Assembly: GCF_000255655.1 (NCBI RefSeq)
Contig: NZ_JH636436.1
Location: forward strand, 31,418 to 95,417
Direction: 5' to 3'
Source: Schlesneria paludicola DSM 18645
Lineage (GTDB): Bacteria; Planctomycetota; Planctomycetia; Planctomycetales; Planctomycetaceae
Length of the DNA stretch: 64,000 nucleotides
Part shown: one piece after another, positions 27,143-35,278 of the stretch
Layout of the letters: the number at the start of each line of letters is the position of its first letter
Numbering within the stretch: position 1 is the first letter of the stretch
Notes under the pieces: model-generated
Database searches by the model: none
Seen by the model: the letters and a program-made list of their open reading frames with translations, nothing else
What the model was told of the DNA's origin: nothing
Position numbers and translations under genes: made by a program

Positions 27143-28489
27143 CTACAAGATCTCGGTAATCGGCTTGGCCGAGGGGTCCGCCAGTCGAATTGGTCGACCG
27201 ACGTTGGAGATGTTCTGTTTCATCGAGTCGAGTCCCAGGACCTGGCACATTGTGGCGAACAGATCCTGCACCGATACGGGGCGATCTTCCACTTTCATGC
27301 CATCCGCGGTCGTCCGGCCGATCGCCTGACCGGCTTTGATTCCGCCGCCGCAAAGCACCGAGGACCAGGCATTGGGGAAGTGGTCGCGGCCGATTTGAGG
27401 ATTGATCTTGGGGGTTCGCCCGAATTCGCCCATCCAAAGGATCAACGTCGAATCGAGCAGTCCGCGGCTTTGAAGATCGGTCATCAGCGTGGCCCAGGCG
27501 GGGTCCAGCACTTGCAGCAGGCTTTTCAGCGCGGTGAAGTTCTGCGTGTGCGTGTCCCAGGCAAATGTCTGGTTGTTTCCCACACCATTGAGAGAGACTT
27601 CGACAAACGGGACACCGCGTTCAACCAATCGACGTGCGAGCAGGCACGCTTGTCCAAACTGATTTCGTCCGTAGGCCTCGCGCAGGGAAGCCGGTTCGTC
27701 ATCGAGATTGAAGGCCTTGACCGCCTCGGACCGCATCATCCGTACAGCCGCCGCGTACGCCGACCGGTGGCTCGCGGATGTCAGGCCCGGACGTTCCGCG
27801 CCAAAATCGTTCTCCAGATCGCCGAGCAGCGAGAGGCGTGCATCGGCTCGCGCGATGTCGATCCCCTGCGGCAACGCCAGATTCTTGACGGCCAGCGATT
27901 GGTCGTAGGCCATGCCGTTCGCAGTGGGGGCAGGGCGATTGGCATCGCCGACGATCAGCGGCGCGAAATTGGGACCGAGAAAGCCAGGCCCATACGCCGC
28001 CGGACTGAATTGTGTATAGGGAGCCACCGCAACGAAGTTGGGAAGGTCGGAATTTTCTTGTCCCAGTTCCTTGCTGAACAGCGAACCCAGCGTCGGATAG
28101 TCGATCGGACCTTGCGGCAGATTACCTGTTCGCAGCAGATACGTCGCCCGCGTATGATCGCCTTCCTTGGTACTCATCGAACGGATGGGAACGCAGTGGT
28201 GCATCATCTTCGCGACGTTGGGCAGATGCTCGCAAATCTGAATCCCGGGTACGGACGTTTCGATCGGCTTGAACGAGCCGCCGTTCTCATGGCCGGGCTT
28301 CATATCGAACGTGTCTGTTTGCGATGGTCCACCGGTCATCCAGAGCAGGATCACAGAACGTCGTCGCCCCGGTGCCTGGCTGGCTTCCTCGGCCAAGGCC
28401 GGCAGCCAGCGTGACATCGATGCACCGAAGGTGCCGCACGCCGACAATTTCATCATGTCACGGCGGGACAGTGGGGATGTGGGTCTCAT
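27143..28489 (-). CDS. DUF1501 secreted protein (Tat-type leader)
   Basis: 448 residues of the DUF1501 family, alkaline-phosphatase/sulfatase-like, abundant in planctomycetes. The N-terminus carries SRRDMMK followed by a small hydrophobic stretch, a Tat-like leader. Conserved family blocks seen: LLWMTGGPSQTDTFDMKPG, a DHTRATYLLRTG segment, and ILWMGEFGRTPKIN with GRDHFPNAWS near the C-terminus. ATG 28489 follows GTGGAGC and is preferred over a TTG two codons upstream. It lies 47 nt downstream of the DUF1549/DUF1553 gene, the usual pairing in this phylum. Biochemical role is not established for the family. Confidence 0.92.
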   Translation of the reverse strand: MRPTSPLSRRDMMKLSACGTFGASMSRWLPALAEEASQAPGRRRSVILLWMTGGPSQTDTFDMKPGHENGGSFKPIETSVPGIQICEHLPNVAKMMHHCVPIRSMSTKEGDHTRATYLLRTGNLPQGPIDYPTLGSLFSKELGQENSDLPNFVAVAPYTQFSPAAYGPGFLGPNFAPLIVGDANRPAPTANGMAYDQSLAVKNLALPQGIDIARADARLSLLGDLENDFGAERPGLTSASHRSAYAAAVRMMRSEAVKAFNLDDEPASLREAYGRNQFGQACLLARRLVERGVPFVEVSLNGVGNNQTFAWDTHTQNFTALKSLLQVLDPAWATLMTDLQSRGLLDSTLILWMGEFGRTPKINPQIGRDHFPNAWSSVLCGGGIKAGQAIGRTTADGMKVEDRPVSVQDLFATMCQVLGLDSMKQNISNVGRPIRLADPSAKPITEIL

Positions 28490-28536
28490 AATCAAGCTCC
28501 ACTCAAATCAAAAATCAAAGTGGTCAATGGGCGGCG

Positions 28537-30198
28537 CTAGTGATTGAACAGGAATTCAGAGCTGTTGAGCAAGGCCCAGAACAGGTCGGCCAGCGCCTGC
28601 TTCTGATTTTTGGAAGGACCGCCTTCGTCGACGAATCGAATCAGACGGTCCAGTTCTTCGGGGCGAGGCTTTCGCGTGAGTGTCGCCAGATACAGGGCCT
28701 CAATCCTTGCGGCTGTTGTCATCCGGGGGAATTCGGTGATGGCCGTCAGCGTCGCGCTCTGCTCCAGGCTGGTTGCCGATGCGGTGAACTGACCGTTCAT
28801 GAGCGCCAGCGCCTGCAGGATGGATGTCTGTCGCTCGGTCGGGGATTTGTTGTCCGGGGCGAACAGTTCCAGAAATTCGATCTTCGGCGTTGATTGATTG
28901 AATTGGAACGGCTGCGACGACTCGAACGGTTCGAGATATCCGATCGCCACGGCGATCGAATCAAACAATTGCTCGCCCGTCAGGCCCTGGACGGCCATCC
29001 GTGCGAACTGCTGCGGCTCACTTTGGCTCGGATCTGTTTTCCGGCTGCTGCGCTGATAGGTCTTCGAGGCGACGATTCCGCGAATCAAAAACTTCACGTC
29101 GAATTGATGCGCCGTGAATGATGCCGCCAGTTCATCGAGCAGTTCGGGATGACTGGGGCGGTTGTTGGCGCCGAAATCATCCACGGGGTCAACAATTCCC
29201 ACTCCGAACAGATGGCCCCAGATGCGGTTGGCCGTTGATTTGGCGAAGTAGGGGTTCTGTTTCGACGTCAGCCAGTCGGCCAGGGTTCGACGCGAACTGA
29301 TCTTCGTCCGCCATTGCGGCTGCGTACCGTCGAGGTACGTGGCCTGCACGACGGTCTCGTGGTCTGGGATCGTTAGCTCGCGGCGGTCGAACACTTCTTT
29401 GACTTGTCCGATCGAATCGTCGGTCCGGTTAATCCGCTCGATCCCGGCGAAGAATGCGGCATAACCCCAGAACTGTTCCTGCTTCCAGGCGTCGTAGGGA
29501 TGATTGTGGCACTGGGCACACTCGATGCGAATTCCCATGAACATTCGCGAGGTCGCGGCCGCCAGATTTTCGGGCTTGATCTGCTTCGTGGTGAAAAATG
29601 CAATGGGCGAAAGGCTGCCCGGGTTCTGCATGACCGAGGTCATGCCGCGTTCTCCCGCCAGGGGCGTTGTCAGCAATTCATAAACGAGCGCGTCGTAAGG
29701 AGTGTTGTTGCCTAGGTGCTGCCGCAGCCAGGCCTGAAATCCGGGTCGCTGTGCGAGCGCCTGAAAATCCGTCGCCGATTCGGGCAACATGACCCGCGTC
29801 CAGAAATTACTGAAATTTGTGATGTACTGAGGGCTGTCCAGCAGATTGTCGACCAGCCGCCGCCGGCGAAGTGGTGACTGATCCGCCAGAAACTTGCGCG
29901 CGACAGAGACGGTGGGAATCGTTCCGCCAAGGTGCAGCGAAACGCGACGAAGGTATTCGGCATCGTCGGCGAGCGCCGCTTCCGTCACTTTGTCGGATTT
30001 CCATCGAGCCGAAATCCGGCGATCAATGGCATCCGCGAGATCCTGCACATCGTCGGCAGACACGATCTGCGGCACAGTCAGCACAACCGCGGATACGGCG
30101 ACAATCGACATGGCCACTCGACACAGCCACCCTGCGTCCATCATTCTGGATCGACAGCCATCGATTTCGCTGGCCAGCAGGGGTGGGGAATGTCTCAT
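28537..30198 (-). CDS. DUF1549/DUF1553 secreted protein
   Basis: 553 residues. A basic N-terminal stretch precedes a hydrophobic signal segment (about 28-48, ending VSADD). The DUF1549 part (about 50-260) contains the haem-binding-like motif CAQCHNHPYD typical of the family; the DUF1553 part (about 285-550) includes RRTLADWLTSKQNPYFAKS and ends with the usual ALLNSSEFLFNH. An upstream PSCyt1-type cytochrome domain, present in longer relatives, is absent. ATG 30198 follows GAGGGCCCCTG. First gene of the operon with DUF1501 and EF-hand genes. Confidence 0.92.
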   Translation of the reverse strand: MRHSPPLLASEIDGCRSRMMDAGWLCRVAMSIVAVSAVVLTVPQIVSADDVQDLADAIDRRISARWKSDKVTEAALADDAEYLRRVSLHLGGTIPTVSVARKFLADQSPLRRRRLVDNLLDSPQYITNFSNFWTRVMLPESATDFQALAQRPGFQAWLRQHLGNNTPYDALVYELLTTPLAGERGMTSVMQNPGSLSPIAFFTTKQIKPENLAAATSRMFMGIRIECAQCHNHPYDAWKQEQFWGYAAFFAGIERINRTDDSIGQVKEVFDRRELTIPDHETVVQATYLDGTQPQWRTKISSRRTLADWLTSKQNPYFAKSTANRIWGHLFGVGIVDPVDDFGANNRPSHPELLDELAASFTAHQFDVKFLIRGIVASKTYQRSSRKTDPSQSEPQQFARMAVQGLTGEQLFDSIAVAIGYLEPFESSQPFQFNQSTPKIEFLELFAPDNKSPTERQTSILQALALMNGQFTASATSLEQSATLTAITEFPRMTTAARIEALYLATLTRKPRPEELDRLIRFVDEGGPSKNQKQALADLFWALLNSSEFLFNH

Positions 30199-30488
30199 CA
30201 GGGGCCCTCGGTAATCCGTCGCGGCATGACGTCAGGAATGTGTCTCAAGGAATGACCTGCCAACAAAAATTGCGCGAAGCGTACGGCGACGCCCAACAGA
30301 TGAAATGCGACAGAAGAAGCAAGGCAGACTAAACACGCTGCAAAGATCAACCGCTCTCTCGAATCACTCTCACAAAGAGCAGGTTCAGGGCGAACGCAGA
30401 TTATTGGCGATTTCCGATCGAAAACGTTTTGAGGAACTGTGACGAAGGAGATACCGTAAACATAACGCCGTCGATCACGAAACCCACT

Positions 30489-30516
30489 GTGATTTTCGGC
30501 GATCTGCGAAAATCAC
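30489..30516. repeat. 10-bp inverted repeat, possible operator or hairpin
   Basis: GTGATTTTCG and CGAAAATCAC are perfectly complementary around an 8-nt spacer. It lies in the divergent intergenic region, about 290 nt from the DUF1549 start. No U tract, so a regulatory site is as likely as a terminator. Confidence 0.5.
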
Positions 30517-30581
30517 GGAAGGCGAACTTGACCGCTTGACCATGAATTCGGGAATCATCGTTGTTACCATGATTCTTTTTA

Positions 30582-30596
30582 CAGACGTAACGTCTG
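30582..30596. promoter_or_regulatory. Possible operator CAGACGT-A-ACGTCTG
   Basis: Perfect 7-bp dyad with a 1-nt centre, in an AT-rich stretch upstream of the RDD gene and the DUF1549 operon. Symmetry fits a dimeric regulator; no cognate regulator identified. Confidence 0.35.
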
Positions 30597-30824
30597 ATTT
30601 GTCAAGCGAATTTCCGTTTCTTCCCGGCAAATCAAGGGGATTTGGCCACATTTTGCCCATGAATTGCCTGAGAAGTTTGCCCACAAAATCTGTGGGAAAA
30701 TGATCCGACTTGAGCGTGTTGCCGTTCAAATTCCTCGCCTGGATCGAATGGTACGTCTGCGCGGCATCAAAATTGATCGGCAGGTTTCTTCGTGGCGAGT
30801 GTTCTCAAACAGCGGAGTGGGCCC

Positions 30825-32591
30825 ATGTCTGATTTGGCGGAGCCGCGGCGAGCTTCTGGAAGACCTCTGTACATGGTGTGGATGGTCTTGCTGATACTTG
30901 GTTTCACCGTTCTGCAAGTCGGCATCGTGGCAGGTGTTTACCTGCTGAAATTTGGGGTGCCCACGATGGCGAAGCTCATCACCATGAAGGTTCCGAGCTA
31001 CGCTCAATCGACCTGGTGGAACAACCGCATTGTGTATCCGGTCATCGTCGCGGGCAGTCCATCCCAGGATTCGGGGGGCAATCTGTTTTCGTTCGATCCC
31101 GAGACGGGCGATTCGCAGCAACACCACGTGACGATTCCGATCCCCAAAACGGGGATGGTGGGCGACGAGGACACCTTGTGGTGCGTGTCACCCTCGACGG
31201 TCGTTTGCGTGAAAGACGATCAATCGACCGAGGTGGCTCCGAAGCATTCGCTCAAAATGCCCTGTCCGCCGTTCCTTTATGAGCAGCAACCGGCGGTGTT
31301 GGACTGGGTTGCAAGCAATACTGTCTTACTTCGAGCCTTCGATGGAGCCGACTGGGTCGATCGCGGGAGGGTTGAATTCCCCTCATTCCTGAGTCGGACC
31401 GCCGATGGTTCGAATCTCTTAGTTGCGAATTCGGTCAATGAAGCCGTGACGGCGGCTCAATCTGGCCGATTCTCGCCTCTCGACATTCGTGTCATTGTGG
31501 AAGGCGACCAGTTCCACGTCATCGTTTCGGACGGAGTTAACGTCGCCTATCGATCGGGGATCCAGTTCGTGCCGCAGGCTTCGGCACTCGTACCAGAAAA
31601 TGTGGCACATTTGACCACGCTTGAGGGCTGGGAGGATGTCTGCCACATGGCGCGCGGTGCGACCGGGAAAAAAATCTCCTGGGCAGCAGGAGTGGTCGCG
31701 GGCGAGCCCGTCGTGTTGACGGCCACGTCGACCAGCGCGGCCCCGTTTGGAAACTCCACGGTCACGGTCTTTGCTCGACAAGAAGGGAAGTGGGCCGAAA
31801 CATCACACCTGACCACGCCCGCGCTGATGAATCTGTTTGCATTCACTAACGGCGAACAGACGTATGTGGCGGGGCAGCCGCCGGTCCCTTCGCTTCGGTT
31901 TTACAAGTTGGTGAACCATGAATTGCAAGCGACGGGGACCTTCCTGAAAGCACCATCGGCATCATCGCAGGACAGCATTGATTATCTGGGGCGCAGCCAG
32001 CAGTGGGTCTACTGGCCGGTGATGGTTGCCTTTGCACTGGCGGTCACTTGGCTAATGGGAGTCTATACGACACCCCAGTATCAGTTTGGCGTACAAACGG
32101 TCGAGCTGGCTTCGTACACGCGACGGATGATTGCACGCCTGATTGACCACGCGCTCTTTCTGATTCCTATGTATTTCGTTGTTCGAGCCTGTGGTTTCGC
32201 GACGCGTGAAGGAATCGAAGAAAATATGGACCGCATGTTCGATTTCGGTCCCGATAGCATGCTGCTGCGCTATGTGTGGATGATGTCGAGTATGTTGGCG
32301 CTTGCCGTATTTCTGTTGATCGTCAACAGTGGGCTGCAAGCGCGGTGGGGGATCACGTTTGGCAAATGGATTTGCGGGATTCGGACCAAGCGAGCCACGC
32401 TTCGGCCATGTGGTTTCTTGCGGGCCATGCTGCGCGAACTGCTTCTGGTTGTGGATACGATTTTCGGGATGACGGTCATTCCTGCCACGCTCGCCATTGC
32501 ATTCACGAACGGTCGACAACGGCTGGGCGATCTGGTGGCGGATACGATTGTCATCCGCCACAGACGCTCCGCACTGCGATCTGATCAATGA
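30825..32591 (+). CDS. RDD-domain membrane protein with extracytoplasmic domain
   Basis: 588 residues from ATG 30825, which follows GGAG with 7-nt spacing (a GTG 33 nt upstream is less likely). An N-terminal helix (about 15-40) leads to a large non-membrane domain (about 45-395), then a helix near 400-420. A C-terminal RDD domain of four helices (about 435-585) has the signature RRMIARLIDHALF and later TFGKWICGIRT and GRQRLGDLVADT. RDD proteins are membrane proteins of mostly unknown, sometimes transport-related, function. No operon partner is obvious. Confidence 0.83.
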   Translation: MSDLAEPRRASGRPLYMVWMVLLILGFTVLQVGIVAGVYLLKFGVPTMAKLITMKVPSYAQSTWWNNRIVYPVIVAGSPSQDSGGNLFSFDPETGDSQQHHVTIPIPKTGMVGDEDTLWCVSPSTVVCVKDDQSTEVAPKHSLKMPCPPFLYEQQPAVLDWVASNTVLLRAFDGADWVDRGRVEFPSFLSRTADGSNLLVANSVNEAVTAAQSGRFSPLDIRVIVEGDQFHVIVSDGVNVAYRSGIQFVPQASALVPENVAHLTTLEGWEDVCHMARGATGKKISWAAGVVAGEPVVLTATSTSAAPFGNSTVTVFARQEGKWAETSHLTTPALMNLFAFTNGEQTYVAGQPPVPSLRFYKLVNHELQATGTFLKAPSASSQDSIDYLGRSQQWVYWPVMVAFALAVTWLMGVYTTPQYQFGVQTVELASYTRRMIARLIDHALFLIPMYFVVRACGFATREGIEENMDRMFDFGPDSMLLRYVWMMSSMLALAVFLLIVNSGLQARWGITFGKWICGIRTKRATLRPCGFLRAMLRELLLVVDTIFGMTVIPATLAIAFTNGRQRLGDLVADTIVIRHRRSALRSDQ

Positions 32592-32896
32592 TTAACACCC
32601 CTTTGAAATCACGGGAACTGGCATCGCCCAAGCTCTAAAACGCCAGGACCCCGCGATGACGAAAGTGCGTGACGCGCGGATTTCAATCGGCGGCTCAGAC
32701 TTGATCGTGGTGGCAGGACCGTTTTGGCCTTTGGGTGAAGATCGATGACCGGGCTCGGACACCTTGCCATTTTGACGATTTGCGGTATCCGCTCCGAATT
32801 TGCCCGGTATGATTTGAACTGGACCGGTATGGCATTGCCGGGGCGCGCGGCTCGAACGTGCGGACATGTCGCCGTTGACGGACTGGGGTGAGATTG
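32592..32896. other. Intergenic region
   Basis: About 300 bases between the RDD gene and the TPR-like gene. No coding or structural signal that I can support. Confidence 0.5.
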
Positions 32897-34450
32897 ATGT
32901 CGTTGCAGCATTTCAACAGGTGGTTGAGGATCGGCGTCTGGTCGTGTTTCACGGCCGTCTTGCTCAGCGGCCTCGATCACGTGGCGGGGGCGGCCGAGAA
33001 TCTCTGGACTGTCCAGAAGCTGAACGACAGCAAACCTTGGGATCGATTCGTGGGATCGCCGATACCCATTCGCGTGGAAGGTCGGATGGGACCATTTGGA
33101 AATGGTCAGTTCAGGCTCATGCGGTGCGATGTCAAGTTCACGATCGACAACACCAAACTGCGGACGGTCACGAACAAGGCGTCGGTCGAGGTGACCGGCC
33201 AGTTCAAATCGGAAGGGAGCAAGCTGGAGTTCGCCGTCACCGACCTCAAAGTCGTACCAGGGTACCTGGAACAGTTTGACTCGCGGGTGGCCAAAATGCG
33301 TTTGCCCAAATCCCAAGACTGGGTCGAACTTGGTAAGTGGGCGAGCGAACGAGGTCAGTTCTACGAAGATGCCGACATGTTGAAAAAGGCCCATGAGGCC
33401 TATTCTAGTGCGATCGATGCAGACTATCGGGCCTTGAAGTCGTCCGATGCGGCGGGGCGTTTTGAGCTCGCCAAAAAGATCAATGAGTATCAGTTGCCAC
33501 AACGCCGCCGTTTGGAATTGATGCACGAAGGGTTTCGCATCGAGTGGCGGTCGGCGCAGAAGGTCGAACCGCCCGATCCCGCGGTCTGGAAAAAGTTGGC
33601 GCTGCAGATCACGTCGGAATTTCCCGGTGTCGAGATCCCGTTGGAATCGATTCCGCAGGAATTAAGAGACGCGTACGAACAAGACGCGGATTCGACGTAT
33701 CGAAACGCGACCGATGAGCAACGCCCCATTCTGCAGCGATTGTTGCTGATTTCGATCCTCAAGAAATCGTTGCTGTTCGGTGAATCCAGAGACGGACATG
33801 ACGGTGACGAAATCGCCGCCCAGGTCGAGAAATTGATTCCAGAGGAAAAAGGGCTGGCCGAAAAGCATCGAATGGCGCGGCTCGCCTACGGATTGGCGCA
33901 TGTCGGGACGGCGACGCGACCTGAAGTCGAAAAACTGTCCGCGTCATACCGCGAGCGAGGGCAGGCGCAAAACGCCGATCTGGCCTTGCTCGGCTGGATC
34001 AAATCCCACGAGCCCCGATTGAAGGGAGATGGTGTTCCCGGCTTGATGCAATTGGCGGATGAGTACCTCACGCTGCTCCATGACGAGCGTTCGGCAATCG
34101 AGTATCTGAAGGATGCGTATCGTATTGATCCGACGTTCGAAGATCTGAAGGCAAAGTTCACCTCGCTCGGTTATCAACTCAAGGACAGCCGCTGGATCAA
34201 GCCTCAGGCTGATCGACAGTCGCGTGCCGAACCCGTTGCGCAATCGTCGGCGGGAATCAGTCAGGGGATGACAGCCGCCCATCTTCGCCGACTCTTGGGC
34301 GAGCCGCGAACCGTGTCACGAGCGATGACCGCGCGGGGCACGACCGAAGTGTGGAGTTTCGGTCCGCTGGGCAGTACGCCGCTCGTCGTTCGCCTCGAGC
34401 AGCGAAGTCGGGATACCGAGCCCAAAGTGACCGCCTTCTCGGCGCAATAA
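32897..34450 (+). CDS. Secreted alpha-helical (TPR-like) protein with OmlA/BamE-like C-terminus
   Basis: 517 residues from ATG 32897, preceded by GGGGTGAG. Signal peptide about 1-33 (ending AGAAE). The N-terminal third (about 40-135) is beta-rich. The middle (about 140-430) is helical with repeat-like features (WASERGQFYEDADMLKKAHEAYSSAI, ERSAIEYLKDAYRIDPTFED), suggesting divergent TPRs. The last 70 residues (ISQGMTAAHLRRLLGEPRTVSRAMTARG) look like the SmpA/OmlA (BamE) fold, G-M-x-xx-VxxLLGxP. Predicted periplasmic. Partner not known. Confidence 0.75.
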   Translation: MSLQHFNRWLRIGVWSCFTAVLLSGLDHVAGAAENLWTVQKLNDSKPWDRFVGSPIPIRVEGRMGPFGNGQFRLMRCDVKFTIDNTKLRTVTNKASVEVTGQFKSEGSKLEFAVTDLKVVPGYLEQFDSRVAKMRLPKSQDWVELGKWASERGQFYEDADMLKKAHEAYSSAIDADYRALKSSDAAGRFELAKKINEYQLPQRRRLELMHEGFRIEWRSAQKVEPPDPAVWKKLALQITSEFPGVEIPLESIPQELRDAYEQDADSTYRNATDEQRPILQRLLLISILKKSLLFGESRDGHDGDEIAAQVEKLIPEEKGLAEKHRMARLAYGLAHVGTATRPEVEKLSASYRERGQAQNADLALLGWIKSHEPRLKGDGVPGLMQLADEYLTLLHDERSAIEYLKDAYRIDPTFEDLKAKFTSLGYQLKDSRWIKPQADRQSRAEPVAQSSAGISQGMTAAHLRRLLGEPRTVSRAMTARGTTEVWSFGPLGSTPLVVRLEQRSRDTEPKVTAFSAQ

Positions 34451-34637
34451 ACTCTCGCTCGGCGATTGACGGTCCGCATGGGGCTTGAAGATCTGTCACC
34501 ACGCCTTGACGAATCGGTCCGGCATGTATCAATTCGTGACAGGCAACGCCTGGATTCGAAAGAGGTTCCTCCCGATCTTTAACTTGGGGGAGGACTTCCA
34601 CTACACTCGTCAGGGAGCCAAAGAGAGGGAGACCATT

Positions 34638-35000
34638 TTGAGCGATTACGTTGAGCCGTTGGGAAAGCGAATTCTCATTCGCAAAGACGAGAGTCGTCAG
34701 ACGACCCGCGGTGGCATTGTTTTGCCCGACAGTTCCGAGATCCCCACGATTACCGGCCGAGTGGTCGAGATCAGTGTTCAAATTGAACGGGATGATGATT
34801 TTCCGATCCGCAAGTATGACAAGGTCTTATTCCACCCGAAGCATGCGATTCCGGTGGATTTCGAGGCGGATAACTTGTTGTATGTCGTTCCTATCGAAGA
34901 CGTTGTTGCCATTTTTCGCCGCGATCCCGCAGCCACGTTGCGACCGCGACACGCTGATGATTCCCCCGCCGATGAAGACCTCCCGAGCAGCGAAGAATAA
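34638..35000 (+). CDS. GroES-like co-chaperonin
   Basis: 120 residues, GroES/Cpn10 fold. The product begins with VEPLGKRILIRKDE and has the mobile loop/GGIVLPDS block (TTRGGIVLPDSSE) followed by the TGRVVEI strand and YDKVLFHPKHAI. The likely start is the TTG at 34638, with GGGAG six bases upstream; the frame is open further upstream to a TTG at 34485 but that extension has no GroES similarity. The C-terminus carries an acidic tail (about 15 residues, DSPADEDLPSSEE) absent from housekeeping GroES. No groEL gene adjoins it, so it is probably an accessory copy. Confidence 0.85.
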   Translation: MSDYVEPLGKRILIRKDESRQTTRGGIVLPDSSEIPTITGRVVEISVQIERDDDFPIRKYDKVLFHPKHAIPVDFEADNLLYVVPIEDVVAIFRRDPAATLRPRHADDSPADEDLPSSEE

Positions 35001-35050
35001 CCGCTCGGCCACTCTGTCCTGATCGGCCTGCGAGCCTTCGGCGTGCTGAC

Positions 35051-35090
35051 CTCATGGGGACTGGCTCCGCAAGGCGCCCATCCCCATGAG
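35051..35090. repeat. GGGGAC-type element, short form
   Basis: CTCATGGGGA pairs perfectly with TCCCCATGAG, enclosing CTGGCTCCGCAAGGCGCC, so the GGGGACTGGCTCCG block of the dispersed family sits on a stem. It begins 50 nt after the GroES stop and may also end that transcript. Confidence 0.75.
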
Positions 35091-35278
35091 ATCAACGCTG
35101 TGAAGCCAATCACGCGCCCCGCCGCCGGGTGACCCAGCGCGTTCGGTGCAGTTTCTGCCGGTGACACAACTCACATTGTGAGTTTGGAGGAACCTGTTAA
35201 ACTGTGCAGAACCGGTCGAGCCATTGTATGGATGCTTCGGTTCCCGGTGTCATAACACTTCGTTTCGATAGGGTGGGA

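Larger units (their letters stand above)
30199..30824. other. Divergent promoter region with two inverted repeats
   Basis: About 630 bases between the DUF1549 operon (minus) and the RDD gene (plus). A short minus-strand frame at 30475-30729 has no support. Two inverted repeats (30489-30516 and 30582-30596) are the only structure I see. Confidence 0.5.
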
